A stretch of DNA of 33,359 nucleotides from Butyrivibrio sp. (lineage in GTDB: Bacteria; Bacillota; Clostridia; Lachnospirales; Lachnospiraceae). The notes under the pieces are model-generated. The model was not told the DNA's origin and searched no databases. It saw only the letters and a program-made list of their open reading frames with translations. A program made the translations under genes and the position numbers. The stretch lies in NCBI GenBank assembly GCA_017446685.1, contig JAFSQI010000029.1, forward strand, positions 1 to 33,359, given 5' to 3'. Shown here one piece after another: positions 14,786-22,302 of this stretch. How positions within the stretch are numbered: the first letter of the stretch is position 1; each line of letters starts with the position of its first letter.

Positions 14786-17563
14786 ATGGGGAAAATTTGG
14801 AACATTGAAGAATTTAAGAGGACTGCAAGAGCTGCAGCAGCAGAGGGTATTGTTTTACTGGAAAACAATGATAATGCTCTTCCGCTTAATAAGGGTACGA
14901 AAGTGGCAGTTTTTGGCAGAAGCCAGATGAACTATTATAAGAGCGGTACCGGTTCAGGCGGAATGGTTAATGTTGACTATGTGGTAGGAATATATGAAGC
15001 CATTGAAGCATGCAAGGAACTTACAGTTAACAAGGAAGTCAGAAAGGCTTACGAGGAATTTGTAAAGGAAAATCCTTTCGATACAGGTGCCGGATGGGCA
15101 TCAGAGCCATGGTTTCAGAAGGAAATGCCTCTTACGGATGAACTGGTAAAAAAGGCTGCGAAGGACTCGGATGCAGCTATTTTCATTATCGGAAGAACAG
15201 CCGGTGAGGATCAGGACAATAAGAACGAGCAGGGCAGTTATCTTTTGACAGATGAAGAAAAGGATTCTCTTAAGAAGGTGTGTGAGTTCTTTAAGCGCAC
15301 TATAGTTCTTTTAAATGTCGGCAATATAATCGATATGAAATGGGTAAAAGAGATTGGACCTTCAGCCGTTTTGTACGTTTGGCAGGGAGGGCAGGAAGGC
15401 GGAAACGCAGTTCTTGATGTAATTACTGGCGTTGTCAATCCGTCAGGAAAGCTGACAGATACTATAGCTGCAAATATTGAAGATTATTCTTCAACAGATA
15501 ACTTTGGCTCTGAAGAGCAGAATATCCAGTCGGAGGATATCTATATTGGATATCGCTATTTTGAGACCTTCGACAAAGATAGCGTTTTATATCCTTTCGG
15601 ATTTGGACTTTCATATACAGATTTTACTATAGAAAGCAGTTCTTTTGCCTATGATTCAGAAACCGGAGTAAGGCTTGAAGCGAAGGTCACAAATACTGGT
15701 TCAGTACCGGGAAAAGAGGCTGTTCAGGTATATGTACAGGCGCCTCAGGGAATTTTGGGTAAACCTGACAGAGTTCTTTGCGCCTTTGGAAAAACTGACC
15801 TACTGGAACCGGGAAAAAGTCAGGTAATTAAATTTACAATCCCGAAATACTGGATTTCATCCTACGATGACGGCGGAGTTACCGGATATAAGTCCGCATA
15901 TGTGTGTGAAGAAGGAGAGTATGTATTCTTTGTTGGAAGTGATGTCAGAAGCGCTTCTGAGGCAGGAAAATTTACTCTTAATGAAACTGAACTGATTGAA
16001 CAGTGCGAGGAAGCATATGCACCTGTTCAGGAGTTTGACAGACTTGTTCCCGGATACAATAACGGAAGTTATATAAAAGTTTACGAGGATGTGCCTACAA
16101 GGACGCTTGATCCAAATAAGAAGAGACAAAAGAATCTTCCGAAGGTAAAGAAATACACCGGCGATAAGGGATTTAAGTTAAAGGATGTTGAGGATAAAAA
16201 GATTTCTTTGGAGGACTTTATTGCTCAGCTATCTGATAAAGATCTGATTACAATGACAAGAGGCGAGGGAATGTGCTCACCAAAGGTTACTGCCGGTATA
16301 GCTGGAGCATTTGGTGGCGTGACAGACAGTCTTAAGGAATTTGGAATTCCTGTAGGCGGATGCGCTGACGGACCAAGCGGAATTCGTATGGACTGCGGAA
16401 CACATGCATTTTCTCTTCCAAACGGAACCTGCCTTGCCTGCACCTTTAATGAAGAGATAAATGAGCAGCTCTTTAAATGGGAGGCCCTTGATCTTAGAAG
16501 ATACAGAATTGATGCACTTTTAGGACCGGGAATGAACATTCACAGAAGCCCACTTAACGGAAGAAACTTTGAGTATTTTTCTGAGGATCCTTTCCTTACA
16601 GGTAAGCTTGTAGCAGCGCAGCTTAAAGGTCTTCATAAATATGATGTTACAGGTGTTATTAAACACTTTGCCGGAAATACTCAGGAATTCAATAGAAATA
16701 CTGTTAATAATGTGATGTCTGAAAGGGCACTCAGGGAGATTTACTTAAAGGCATTTGAGATTGCTGTTAGAGAAGGCAATGCAAGGGCAATAATGAGTAC
16801 TTATGGCCCTGTAAATGGCATCTGGACTGCCAGCAGCTATGACCTTTTAACTACAATCCTTAGAGGAGAGTGGGGATTTGAAGGTATAGTAATGACAGAC
16901 TGGTGGGCTATGGGCAATGACGAAGCAGGCGCACCGGGAGATTATGCTAATGTTGCAGCTCAGGTAAGGGCTCAGAATGATCTTAACATGGTCAACAGTA
17001 GCTCGGAGAACAACTCTAATGAAGATAACCTTGAAAATGCGCTCAAGGAGGGAACTCTTACCAGAGCTGAGCTTGCAAGGAATGCAGCTAATATCCTTAC
17101 ATTCCTTCTTAAAACACCGGTTTACAGACATATGCTTGGTGAGGAATCAGAACTTGATAAAGAGCTAAAGGATGCTGTATCAGCTGAGGATGCCAAGCTT
17201 CAGGATATGATCAAGGTCAAGATGAATAATGATGTCACTGAGCTTGATGTAAAGAAAATTGTGGTTGAAAAAGGTGAAAATACAACATTTGTGCTTTCAG
17301 CTCCGGGAAAGTGCGAGATGGAGCTTGAAGTTGTGGTACGAGCTGATAATCAGCCGGATGTTGCACAGCTTTCGATGTCTGTTTTCCAGGACAAGGCACT
17401 TTTAAAAACTGTTACATTAACCGGAATGGACAAGGAGTGGCAGACACTGAAAATAGATCTTTTCCCGTCATTTATCGGAAATTTCTATTTGAAGTTTTAT
17501 TTTGCCCAGGGAGGACTTGAATTTAAGTCTGCTAAAGTAATAGTAACAGAACACATACAATAA
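14786..17563 (+). CDS. Glycoside hydrolase family 3 beta-glucosidase with reversed domain order, intracellular
   Basis: The product is about 925 residues from the ATG at 14786, which has an AAGGAG site; an upstream ATG at 14738 is in frame but less well placed. In the order seen, residues ~10-275 are the GH3 C-terminal alpha/beta sandwich (EGIVLLENNDNALPL, KVAVFGRS), ~290-360 a fibronectin-III-like domain, and ~475-780 the TIM barrel normally found first. The barrel has GPGMNIHRSPLNGRNFEYFSE cut short here as GPGMNIHRS then NFEYFSEDP, the KHFAGN motif, and VMTDWW with nucleophile Asp705. A beta-rich, possibly sugar-binding domain fills ~810-925. No signal peptide is present, so it would act on imported cello-oligosaccharides. 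Such permuted GH3 enzymes are known from rumen Butyrivibrio and Ruminococcus. Confidence 0.93.
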   Translation: MGKIWNIEEFKRTARAAAAEGIVLLENNDNALPLNKGTKVAVFGRSQMNYYKSGTGSGGMVNVDYVVGIYEAIEACKELTVNKEVRKAYEEFVKENPFDTGAGWASEPWFQKEMPLTDELVKKAAKDSDAAIFIIGRTAGEDQDNKNEQGSYLLTDEEKDSLKKVCEFFKRTIVLLNVGNIIDMKWVKEIGPSAVLYVWQGGQEGGNAVLDVITGVVNPSGKLTDTIAANIEDYSSTDNFGSEEQNIQSEDIYIGYRYFETFDKDSVLYPFGFGLSYTDFTIESSSFAYDSETGVRLEAKVTNTGSVPGKEAVQVYVQAPQGILGKPDRVLCAFGKTDLLEPGKSQVIKFTIPKYWISSYDDGGVTGYKSAYVCEEGEYVFFVGSDVRSASEAGKFTLNETELIEQCEEAYAPVQEFDRLVPGYNNGSYIKVYEDVPTRTLDPNKKRQKNLPKVKKYTGDKGFKLKDVEDKKISLEDFIAQLSDKDLITMTRGEGMCSPKVTAGIAGAFGGVTDSLKEFGIPVGGCADGPSGIRMDCGTHAFSLPNGTCLACTFNEEINEQLFKWEALDLRRYRIDALLGPGMNIHRSPLNGRNFEYFSEDPFLTGKLVAAQLKGLHKYDVTGVIKHFAGNTQEFNRNTVNNVMSERALREIYLKAFEIAVREGNARAIMSTYGPVNGIWTASSYDLLTTILRGEWGFEGIVMTDWWAMGNDEAGAPGDYANVAAQVRAQNDLNMVNSSSENNSNEDNLENALKEGTLTRAELARNAANILTFLLKTPVYRHMLGEESELDKELKDAVSAEDAKLQDMIKVKMNNDVTELDVKKIVVEKGENTTFVLSAPGKCEMELEVVVRADNQPDVAQLSMSVFQDKALLKTVTLTGMDKEWQTLKIDLFPSFIGNFYLKFYFAQGGLEFKSAKVIVTEHIQ

Positions 17564-17575
17564 TCCATAAAAAAA

Positions 17576-17621
17576 TATACTTCTCACTAAAAACCGTTTA
17601 AAATTATTAGTGAGAGGTATA
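17576..17621 (+). other. 15-bp stem-loop between the GH3 and CPBP genes
   Basis: Arms 17576-17590 and 17607-17621 pair over 15 bp with one G-T wobble around a 16-nt loop. No T tract follows. The CPBP ribosome site AAAAGGA begins at its foot, so it may be a weak terminator or gate that CPBP's translation. Confidence 0.6.
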
Positions 17622-17634
17622 AAAGGAATAGTAT

Positions 17635-18561
17635 ATGTCTAAACAGAATAGTTCTTTTAATGAATTTTTCAAAAAACTTCACACGGAAAAATATAAATGG
17701 TATGATTTTTTTCTTTTTCCTCCTATAATAGCAATTGTTCTTTTAATTGCCGGTCAGATATGTGGCGAGTTGATCATTGAACTAGTAATTCAGCCCTTAG
17801 TCAATGAAAGCAATAATGATTTTTTAAGCGTCTTTTCATTTTATTTCATTTTCTTATTTGTATGGATTGTATCGCTTTTATATTTTTATCTGGTAAAAAG
17901 AAACAGACCGATTTTTAATGCTATTACGCCGGTATGTAAGGGAAATACTATAAAGTACCTGTTGCTTGGATTTATTGTGGGATTTATCCAAAATACAATT
18001 TGCGTAGTAGTAGCTCTTATGCATAAAGATATTTATATTGAATTTGCTTCAATAAATGTAATTCAGACTGTGGCATTGTTTATAGTGGTTTTTATACAGT
18101 CAGGAGCAGAGGAACTGTTATGTAGAGGCTTTATATATCAAAGGCTTAGAAAAGCTTATAGAAATCCGGCTATTGCAGTTATTGGAAATTCAGTTTTATT
18201 TTCTATTGTTCATGTGTTTAATCCAGGAATAAAACCGCTTGCACTGCTTAATATATGTCTTGTTGGTATTTGTTATTCGCTGTTTGTGTACTATTTTGAC
18301 AGCATCTGGATGGCTATGGCGGCGCATACAGCCTGGAATTTTACTCAAAACATAATCTTTGGACTTCCTAATAGTGGAAATGTTCTTCCGTTTTCAATAT
18401 TTAAACTGGATGCGTCAACTGCCACAGATAGTTTTGCGTATGATGTGGAATTTGGTGTGGAGGCGACTTTAGTAGCAGCAATTGTGATTATTTTTTCCTC
18501 AATTTTAGTATATTTGTGGGGGAAAAAGAATAATAAAATACCAACTGATATTTGGAACTGA
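17635..18561 (+). CDS. CPBP-family (CAAX protease / bacteriocin-processing) intramembrane metalloprotease
   Basis: The product is 308 residues with about eight hydrophobic segments. The family's diagnostic motifs are present: EELLCRG (Glu159-Glu160, Arg164), then IVHVFNPG and AHTAWNF, whose glutamates and histidines form the metal site of Abi/CPBP proteases. Members process prenylated or secreted peptides, or confer self-immunity to bacteriocins; many have no known substrate. No peptide precursor or bacteriocin transporter is nearby. A hairpin separates it from the GH3 gene. Family assignment is secure; the role is not. Confidence 0.88.
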   Translation: MSKQNSSFNEFFKKLHTEKYKWYDFFLFPPIIAIVLLIAGQICGELIIELVIQPLVNESNNDFLSVFSFYFIFLFVWIVSLLYFYLVKRNRPIFNAITPVCKGNTIKYLLLGFIVGFIQNTICVVVALMHKDIYIEFASINVIQTVALFIVVFIQSGAEELLCRGFIYQRLRKAYRNPAIAVIGNSVLFSIVHVFNPGIKPLALLNICLVGICYSLFVYYFDSIWMAMAAHTAWNFTQNIIFGLPNSGNVLPFSIFKLDASTATDSFAYDVEFGVEATLVAAIVIIFSSILVYLWGKKNNKIPTDIWN

Positions 18562-18585
18562 AGATATAGTGTTACTGTTCAGACA

Positions 18586-18617
18586 GAAATGCGCACTAAG
18601 CTGCGCATTTCGTGAGA
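18586..18617 (+). repeat. Stem-loop element, copy 1 (related copy between gltB and gltD)
   Basis: Arms GAAATGCGCA (18586-18595) and TGCGCATTTC (18602-18611) form a perfect 10-bp stem with a 6-nt CTAAGC loop, just downstream of the CPBP stop. The block 18587-18617 matches 29008-29038 at about 24 of 31 positions, including AAATGCGCAC and TTCGT. It could be a REP-like dispersed element or an RNA-level signal. Confidence 0.6.
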
Positions 18618-18664
18618 ACCTGATGCAGAATTAAAAGTAAATGTATAATTGTATACAAAAACAC

Positions 18665-18693
18665 TTGACAGCCGAAAAATTATGCTTTAGAAT
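18665..18693 (+). promoter_or_regulatory. Strong sigma-A-type promoter of the amt leader
   Basis: A consensus TTGACA (18665-18670), a 17-nt spacer and TAGAAT (18688-18693) give transcription starting near 18700. That start is only about 15 bases before a strong terminator, so full-length amt mRNA from this promoter needs read-through. A weaker second candidate, TTGACG-N16-TAAAAA (18759-18786), lies between the two terminators. Confidence 0.7.
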
Positions 18694-18713
18694 TCATACT
18701 CATAAAGACAAAG

Positions 18714-18750
18714 GCGTCTTAGAAAGTGATACTTTCTAAGGCGCTTTTTT
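18714..18750 (+). terminator. First terminator in the amt leader
   Basis: A 14-bp stem (arms 18714-18727 and 18731-18744, one wobble) with a 3-nt GAT loop is followed by TTTTTT. Lying about 20 bases downstream of a strong promoter, it would yield an RNA of roughly 50 nt. It is either an attenuator or the end of a small RNA. Confidence 0.8.
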
Positions 18751-18791
18751 GTTTCTGTTTGACGTCAAAAGAACATTGAATAAAAAATTTT

Positions 18792-18851
18792 AAGCGGTGC
18801 AATGGGGCATCATGCTACGTATCAGCGTAGCGTGCCATTGCGCCGCTTTTT
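18792..18851 (+). terminator. Second terminator / attenuator immediately before the amt ribosome site
   Basis: Outer arms 18792-18805 and 18835-18848 pair over 14 bp (one wobble), and an inner stem GCTACG/CGTAGC (18814-18819, 18826-18831) holds a 6-nt TATCAG loop. TTTTT follows, then the GAGGAGAAAG site of amt. A terminator within the 5' leader of a nitrogen gene points to conditional antitermination. Confidence 0.75.
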
Positions 18852-18870
18852 GTTGCAGAGGAGAAAGTAT

Positions 18871-20640
18871 ATGAGTGAAGAAATCTTAAGTGCTATAGAC
18901 AGTAGCGTATTTGGTGTTTGGTTTCTGATTGGCGCAGCTTTGGTGTTCTGGATGCAGGCAGGTTTTGCAATGTGTGAGGCAGGCTTTACCAGGGCCAAGA
19001 ATACAGGAAATATCATAATGAAAAATCTTATGGATTTCTGTATTGGTACAGTTGTTTTCATTCTGATTGGTTTTGGTCTGTTTCTTGGCGAAGATATGAT
19101 GGGAATCATCGGAAAGCCGGGATTTGACATTTTTACAGATTATGCCAATTTTGACTGGTCAAATTTTGTTTTTAACCTTGTGTTCTGTGCTACAACAGCA
19201 ACTATTGTTTCAGGTTCTATGGCAGAGAGAACCAGGTTTTTATCCTATTGCGTGTACTCGGCAGTTATTTCAGCAATTATTTATCCTGTAGAAGCTCATT
19301 GGACCTGGGGCGGTGGCTGGCTTTCACAGATAGGCTTTCATGATTTTGCAGGTTCTAACTGCATTCACATGGTAGGTGGTATTTCAGCTCTTATTGGTGC
19401 AGCATTCCTTGGAGCAAGAATCGGTAAGTTTGAAAGAGACAAGGATGGAAAGGTTACAAAAGTAAACGCATTTCCCGGACATAACCTTGTGGCAGCTTCT
19501 CTTGGTGTATTCATTCTGTGGCTTGGCTGGTACGGATTTAACGGAGCAGCTTGTACTTCAGTTGAACAGCTTGGCTCAGTATTTGTAACTACAACAATTG
19601 CACCTGCACTTGCAACAGTGACATGTATGATTTTCACATGGATCAAATATGGAAAACCTGATGTTTCAATGTGCCTAAACGCTTCACTTGCAGGGCTTGT
19701 TGCTATTACAGCCCCATGTGATGTAACAGATGCCTTCGGAGCAATTGTTATCGGTATTGTAGCAGGACTTCTTGTATGTTTTGGTGTATGGCTTTTGGAT
19801 TACAAGCTTCATATTGACGATCCTGTAGGGGCAGTTGCAGTTCATTGTCTTAACGGTATCTGGGGAACACTTGCAGTAGGTCTTTTTGCTACAAATTCAG
19901 CTCCCGGTTATTCAATTGCAGATGCAGCAGGAAATGAGATGACAGGACTTTTCTATGGAGGAGGACTTAAACTTCTTGGAATCCAGCTTGTAGGAATGGG
20001 GGCAACAGCTGCCTGGACAGCACTTGCTATTACAATTACATTCCTTGGAATAAAGGCAATCTTTGGACTTAGAGTTTCAGAAGAAGAGGAAATTCTTGGA
20101 CTTGACTCAACAGAACATGGTCTTGCATCAGCTTATTCAGGCTTTGCTATCATGGATGTTTCCAACACACTTAACATGTCAGTAAATGAAAATACCGACC
20201 TTGGAGTAAGCGATTACGAAGAGGCTTCTGAAATACAAAAGAGGGCTTCAGTGCCTGTTGTATCGGCTCCTGTACATACAGAGTCAGGTATTCATAAAGT
20301 TGTTATTATCGCAAAGTTGTCCCGCTACGACAAGCTTAGAAGAGCTATGAACGAGCTTGGAGTAACCGGAATGACAGTTACTCAAGTCATGGGTTGTGGC
20401 GTCCAGAAAGGTTCCGGCGAGATGTATCGTGGAGTTGAGATGGATGCCACTCTCCTTCCTAAAATTAAGCTGGAAGTTGTTGTCAGCAAGATTCCGGTTG
20501 AAGATGTTATAGAAGCAGCAAAGAGAACTCTTTATACAGGCCACATCGGAGATGGAAAGATTTTCGTATACAGTCTTGATAACGTGGTTAAGATCAGAAC
20601 CGGTGAAGAAGGCGCTGCAGCACTTGCTGACGTTGAATAG
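18871..20640 (+). CDS. amt: Ammonium channel Amt fused to a C-terminal PII (GlnK-like) domain
   Basis: From the ATG at 18871 (GAGGAGAAAG site) the product is 589 residues. Residues ~10-425 are an Amt/Rh channel with about 11 membrane helices and the twin pore histidines His166 (CIHMVGG) and His325 (VAVHCLNGIWG). After a ~45-residue linker, ~474-583 is a full PII domain: GMTVTQVMGCGVQKGSGEMYRG, then LLPKIKLEVVV and TGHIGDGKIFVY, ending in the KIRTGEEG signature. PII normally blocks Amt as a separate trimer set by ATP/ADP and 2-oxoglutarate; here it is tethered. The T-loop keeps the Tyr46 equivalent (Tyr519) but has Met524 where Tyr51 is uridylylated in E. coli. An in-frame start at 18802 would translate the terminator hairpin and was rejected. 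It heads the nitrogen cluster. Confidence 0.93.
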   Translation: MSEEILSAIDSSVFGVWFLIGAALVFWMQAGFAMCEAGFTRAKNTGNIIMKNLMDFCIGTVVFILIGFGLFLGEDMMGIIGKPGFDIFTDYANFDWSNFVFNLVFCATTATIVSGSMAERTRFLSYCVYSAVISAIIYPVEAHWTWGGGWLSQIGFHDFAGSNCIHMVGGISALIGAAFLGARIGKFERDKDGKVTKVNAFPGHNLVAASLGVFILWLGWYGFNGAACTSVEQLGSVFVTTTIAPALATVTCMIFTWIKYGKPDVSMCLNASLAGLVAITAPCDVTDAFGAIVIGIVAGLLVCFGVWLLDYKLHIDDPVGAVAVHCLNGIWGTLAVGLFATNSAPGYSIADAAGNEMTGLFYGGGLKLLGIQLVGMGATAAWTALAITITFLGIKAIFGLRVSEEEEILGLDSTEHGLASAYSGFAIMDVSNTLNMSVNENTDLGVSDYEEASEIQKRASVPVVSAPVHTESGIHKVVIIAKLSRYDKLRRAMNELGVTGMTVTQVMGCGVQKGSGEMYRGVEMDATLLPKIKLEVVVSKIPVEDVIEAAKRTLYTGHIGDGKIFVYSLDNVVKIRTGEEGAAALADVE

Positions 20641-20674
20641 ATCAATAAATAATTAGTAGGAGGAAGAAAACAGT

Positions 20675-22258
20675 ATGTGCGCAATACTAACATACGCAAG
20701 AGAATCGGTGAGAGAGGAGTTTTTTAAGAAAATTCTGGAAAAAACTCATTCCCGAGGTCCGGATATGTCTGCGGTACAGAAGGTTGAAGGAGGATGGATG
20801 GGGTTTAACCGCCTTTCCATCATGGGGCTAAATGAGACAGGAATGCAGCCCTTCAATCTTGGAAAGAACAGCGTGGTATGTAACGGAGAAATGTATGGTT
20901 TCAAGAATTTAAAGAGCTATCTTACGGGTCTTGGCTATACTTTCAAAAGTGAAAGCGATTGCGAAATACTGCTTCCTCTTTATGAAGTTCTTGGCACTAA
21001 GATGTTTGCACTTTTAGATGCGGAATTCGCCTGCGTGATCTATGACGGAGAAAAACACAAGTTTATCGCAGCCAGAGATCCGATAGGCATAAGACCTTTG
21101 TACTATGGTTATGACTCTGAGGGCTATATAGTTTTTGCCTCAGAGCCAAAAAACCTGGTAGATGTATGTAGCGAAATAAAGCCTTTTCCTCCTGGACACT
21201 ACTACGAGGATGGCGAGTTTATCTGCTACAGAAATATGTCACAGGTAAAAGAAATATCTTTTGACAATTTAGAAACGATAACAACCAAGATACATGACAA
21301 GCTTATAAACGGAATAAAAAAGCGGCTTGATGCAGATGCACCTGTGGGATTTCTTTTATCAGGAGGTTTGGATTCGTCTCTGGTATGCGGTGTTGCAGCA
21401 AGTATTTCGGATAAGCCACTTGAAACCTTTGCAATCGGCATGGATATAGATGCCATTGACCTAAAGTACGCCAGAGAAGTAGCGGATTTCATTCACAGCA
21501 ATCATCATGAGGTCATAATTACCAGAGAAGATGTTTTGGAAGCTCTGGATCCTGTTATCCACGCTCTTGGAACTTATGATATTACGACAATAAGAGCTTC
21601 CATAGGCATGTATCTTTTATGTAAATGGATTCATGAGAATACTGATATAAAGGTTGTTCTTACCGGAGAAATATCTGATGAGCTGTTTGGTTATAAGTAC
21701 ACTGATTTTGCTCCAAATGCGGAAGCTTTTCAGGAGGAGGCAGCTAAAAGAATCAGAGAAATCCATATGTACGATGTTTTAAGAGCAGACAGGTGTATAA
21801 GTGTAAATTCTTTAGAGGCAAGAGTACCGTTTGGTGACCTTGATTTTGTTGATTATGTAATGAGCATAGATCCTGCGAAAAAACTAAATACCTATGGAAT
21901 TGGTAAATTTCTTTTGCGCCATGCCTTTGAGAAAGATGAATTTATACCAAAATCGATTTTAATGAGAGAAAAAGCTGCATTCTCAGATGCTGTCGGGCAC
22001 TCTTTGAGAGATGATTTGATGGAATATGCGCAGAGTAGGTATACAGATGATGAGTTTGGTAAAAGAAGGTGGAACTACGAACATGCTACCCCATTTACCA
22101 AGGAATCTCTTTTATATAGAGAAATATTTGAAAAATATTATCCGGGACAATCAGATATGGTCATAGATTTCTGGATGCCAAATAAAAGCTGGAAAGGGTG
22201 CGACGTTAACGACCCGTCAGCAAGAGTTTTATCAAACTATGGTGCAAGCGGAAAATAA
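20675..22258 (+). CDS. asnB: Glutamine-hydrolysing asparagine synthetase
   Basis: The product is 527 residues. Met-Cys-Ala-Ile at the start exposes Cys2 as the class II amidotransferase nucleophile, with RGPD, CNGEMYG and SESDCE motifs in the ~1-190 glutaminase domain. The synthetase domain has the PP-loop SGGLDSS at 229-235 and GEISDELFGY near 335. It uses ATP and glutamine to make asparagine from aspartate. AGGAGGAAG lies before the ATG, 34 bases after amt. Size and end (DFWMPNKSW) match E. coli-type AsnB. In this cluster it consumes glutamine made by the next gene. Confidence 0.94.
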   Translation: MCAILTYARESVREEFFKKILEKTHSRGPDMSAVQKVEGGWMGFNRLSIMGLNETGMQPFNLGKNSVVCNGEMYGFKNLKSYLTGLGYTFKSESDCEILLPLYEVLGTKMFALLDAEFACVIYDGEKHKFIAARDPIGIRPLYYGYDSEGYIVFASEPKNLVDVCSEIKPFPPGHYYEDGEFICYRNMSQVKEISFDNLETITTKIHDKLINGIKKRLDADAPVGFLLSGGLDSSLVCGVAASISDKPLETFAIGMDIDAIDLKYAREVADFIHSNHHEVIITREDVLEALDPVIHALGTYDITTIRASIGMYLLCKWIHENTDIKVVLTGEISDELFGYKYTDFAPNAEAFQEEAAKRIREIHMYDVLRADRCISVNSLEARVPFGDLDFVDYVMSIDPAKKLNTYGIGKFLLRHAFEKDEFIPKSILMREKAAFSDAVGHSLRDDLMEYAQSRYTDDEFGKRRWNYEHATPFTKESLLYREIFEKYYPGQSDMVIDFWMPNKSWKGCDVNDPSARVLSNYGASGK

Positions 22259-22302
22259 AGCTTAAATTACCCGCTTAGGACAAATTTCAGGAGGAAAAAG
22301 GA

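Noticed and set aside
18586-18851. ANTAR-type paired-hexaloop antiterminator in the amt leader
   Set aside because: Hexaloops are present (CTAAGC, TATCAG), but they lack A at position 1 and G at position 4, and their spacing does not fit the motif as I know it. A covariance search could reopen this.
18802-18870. N-terminal 23-residue extension of Amt
   Set aside because: The extension is translated from the terminator hairpin, has no ribosome site, and the ATG at 18871 has a strong one.
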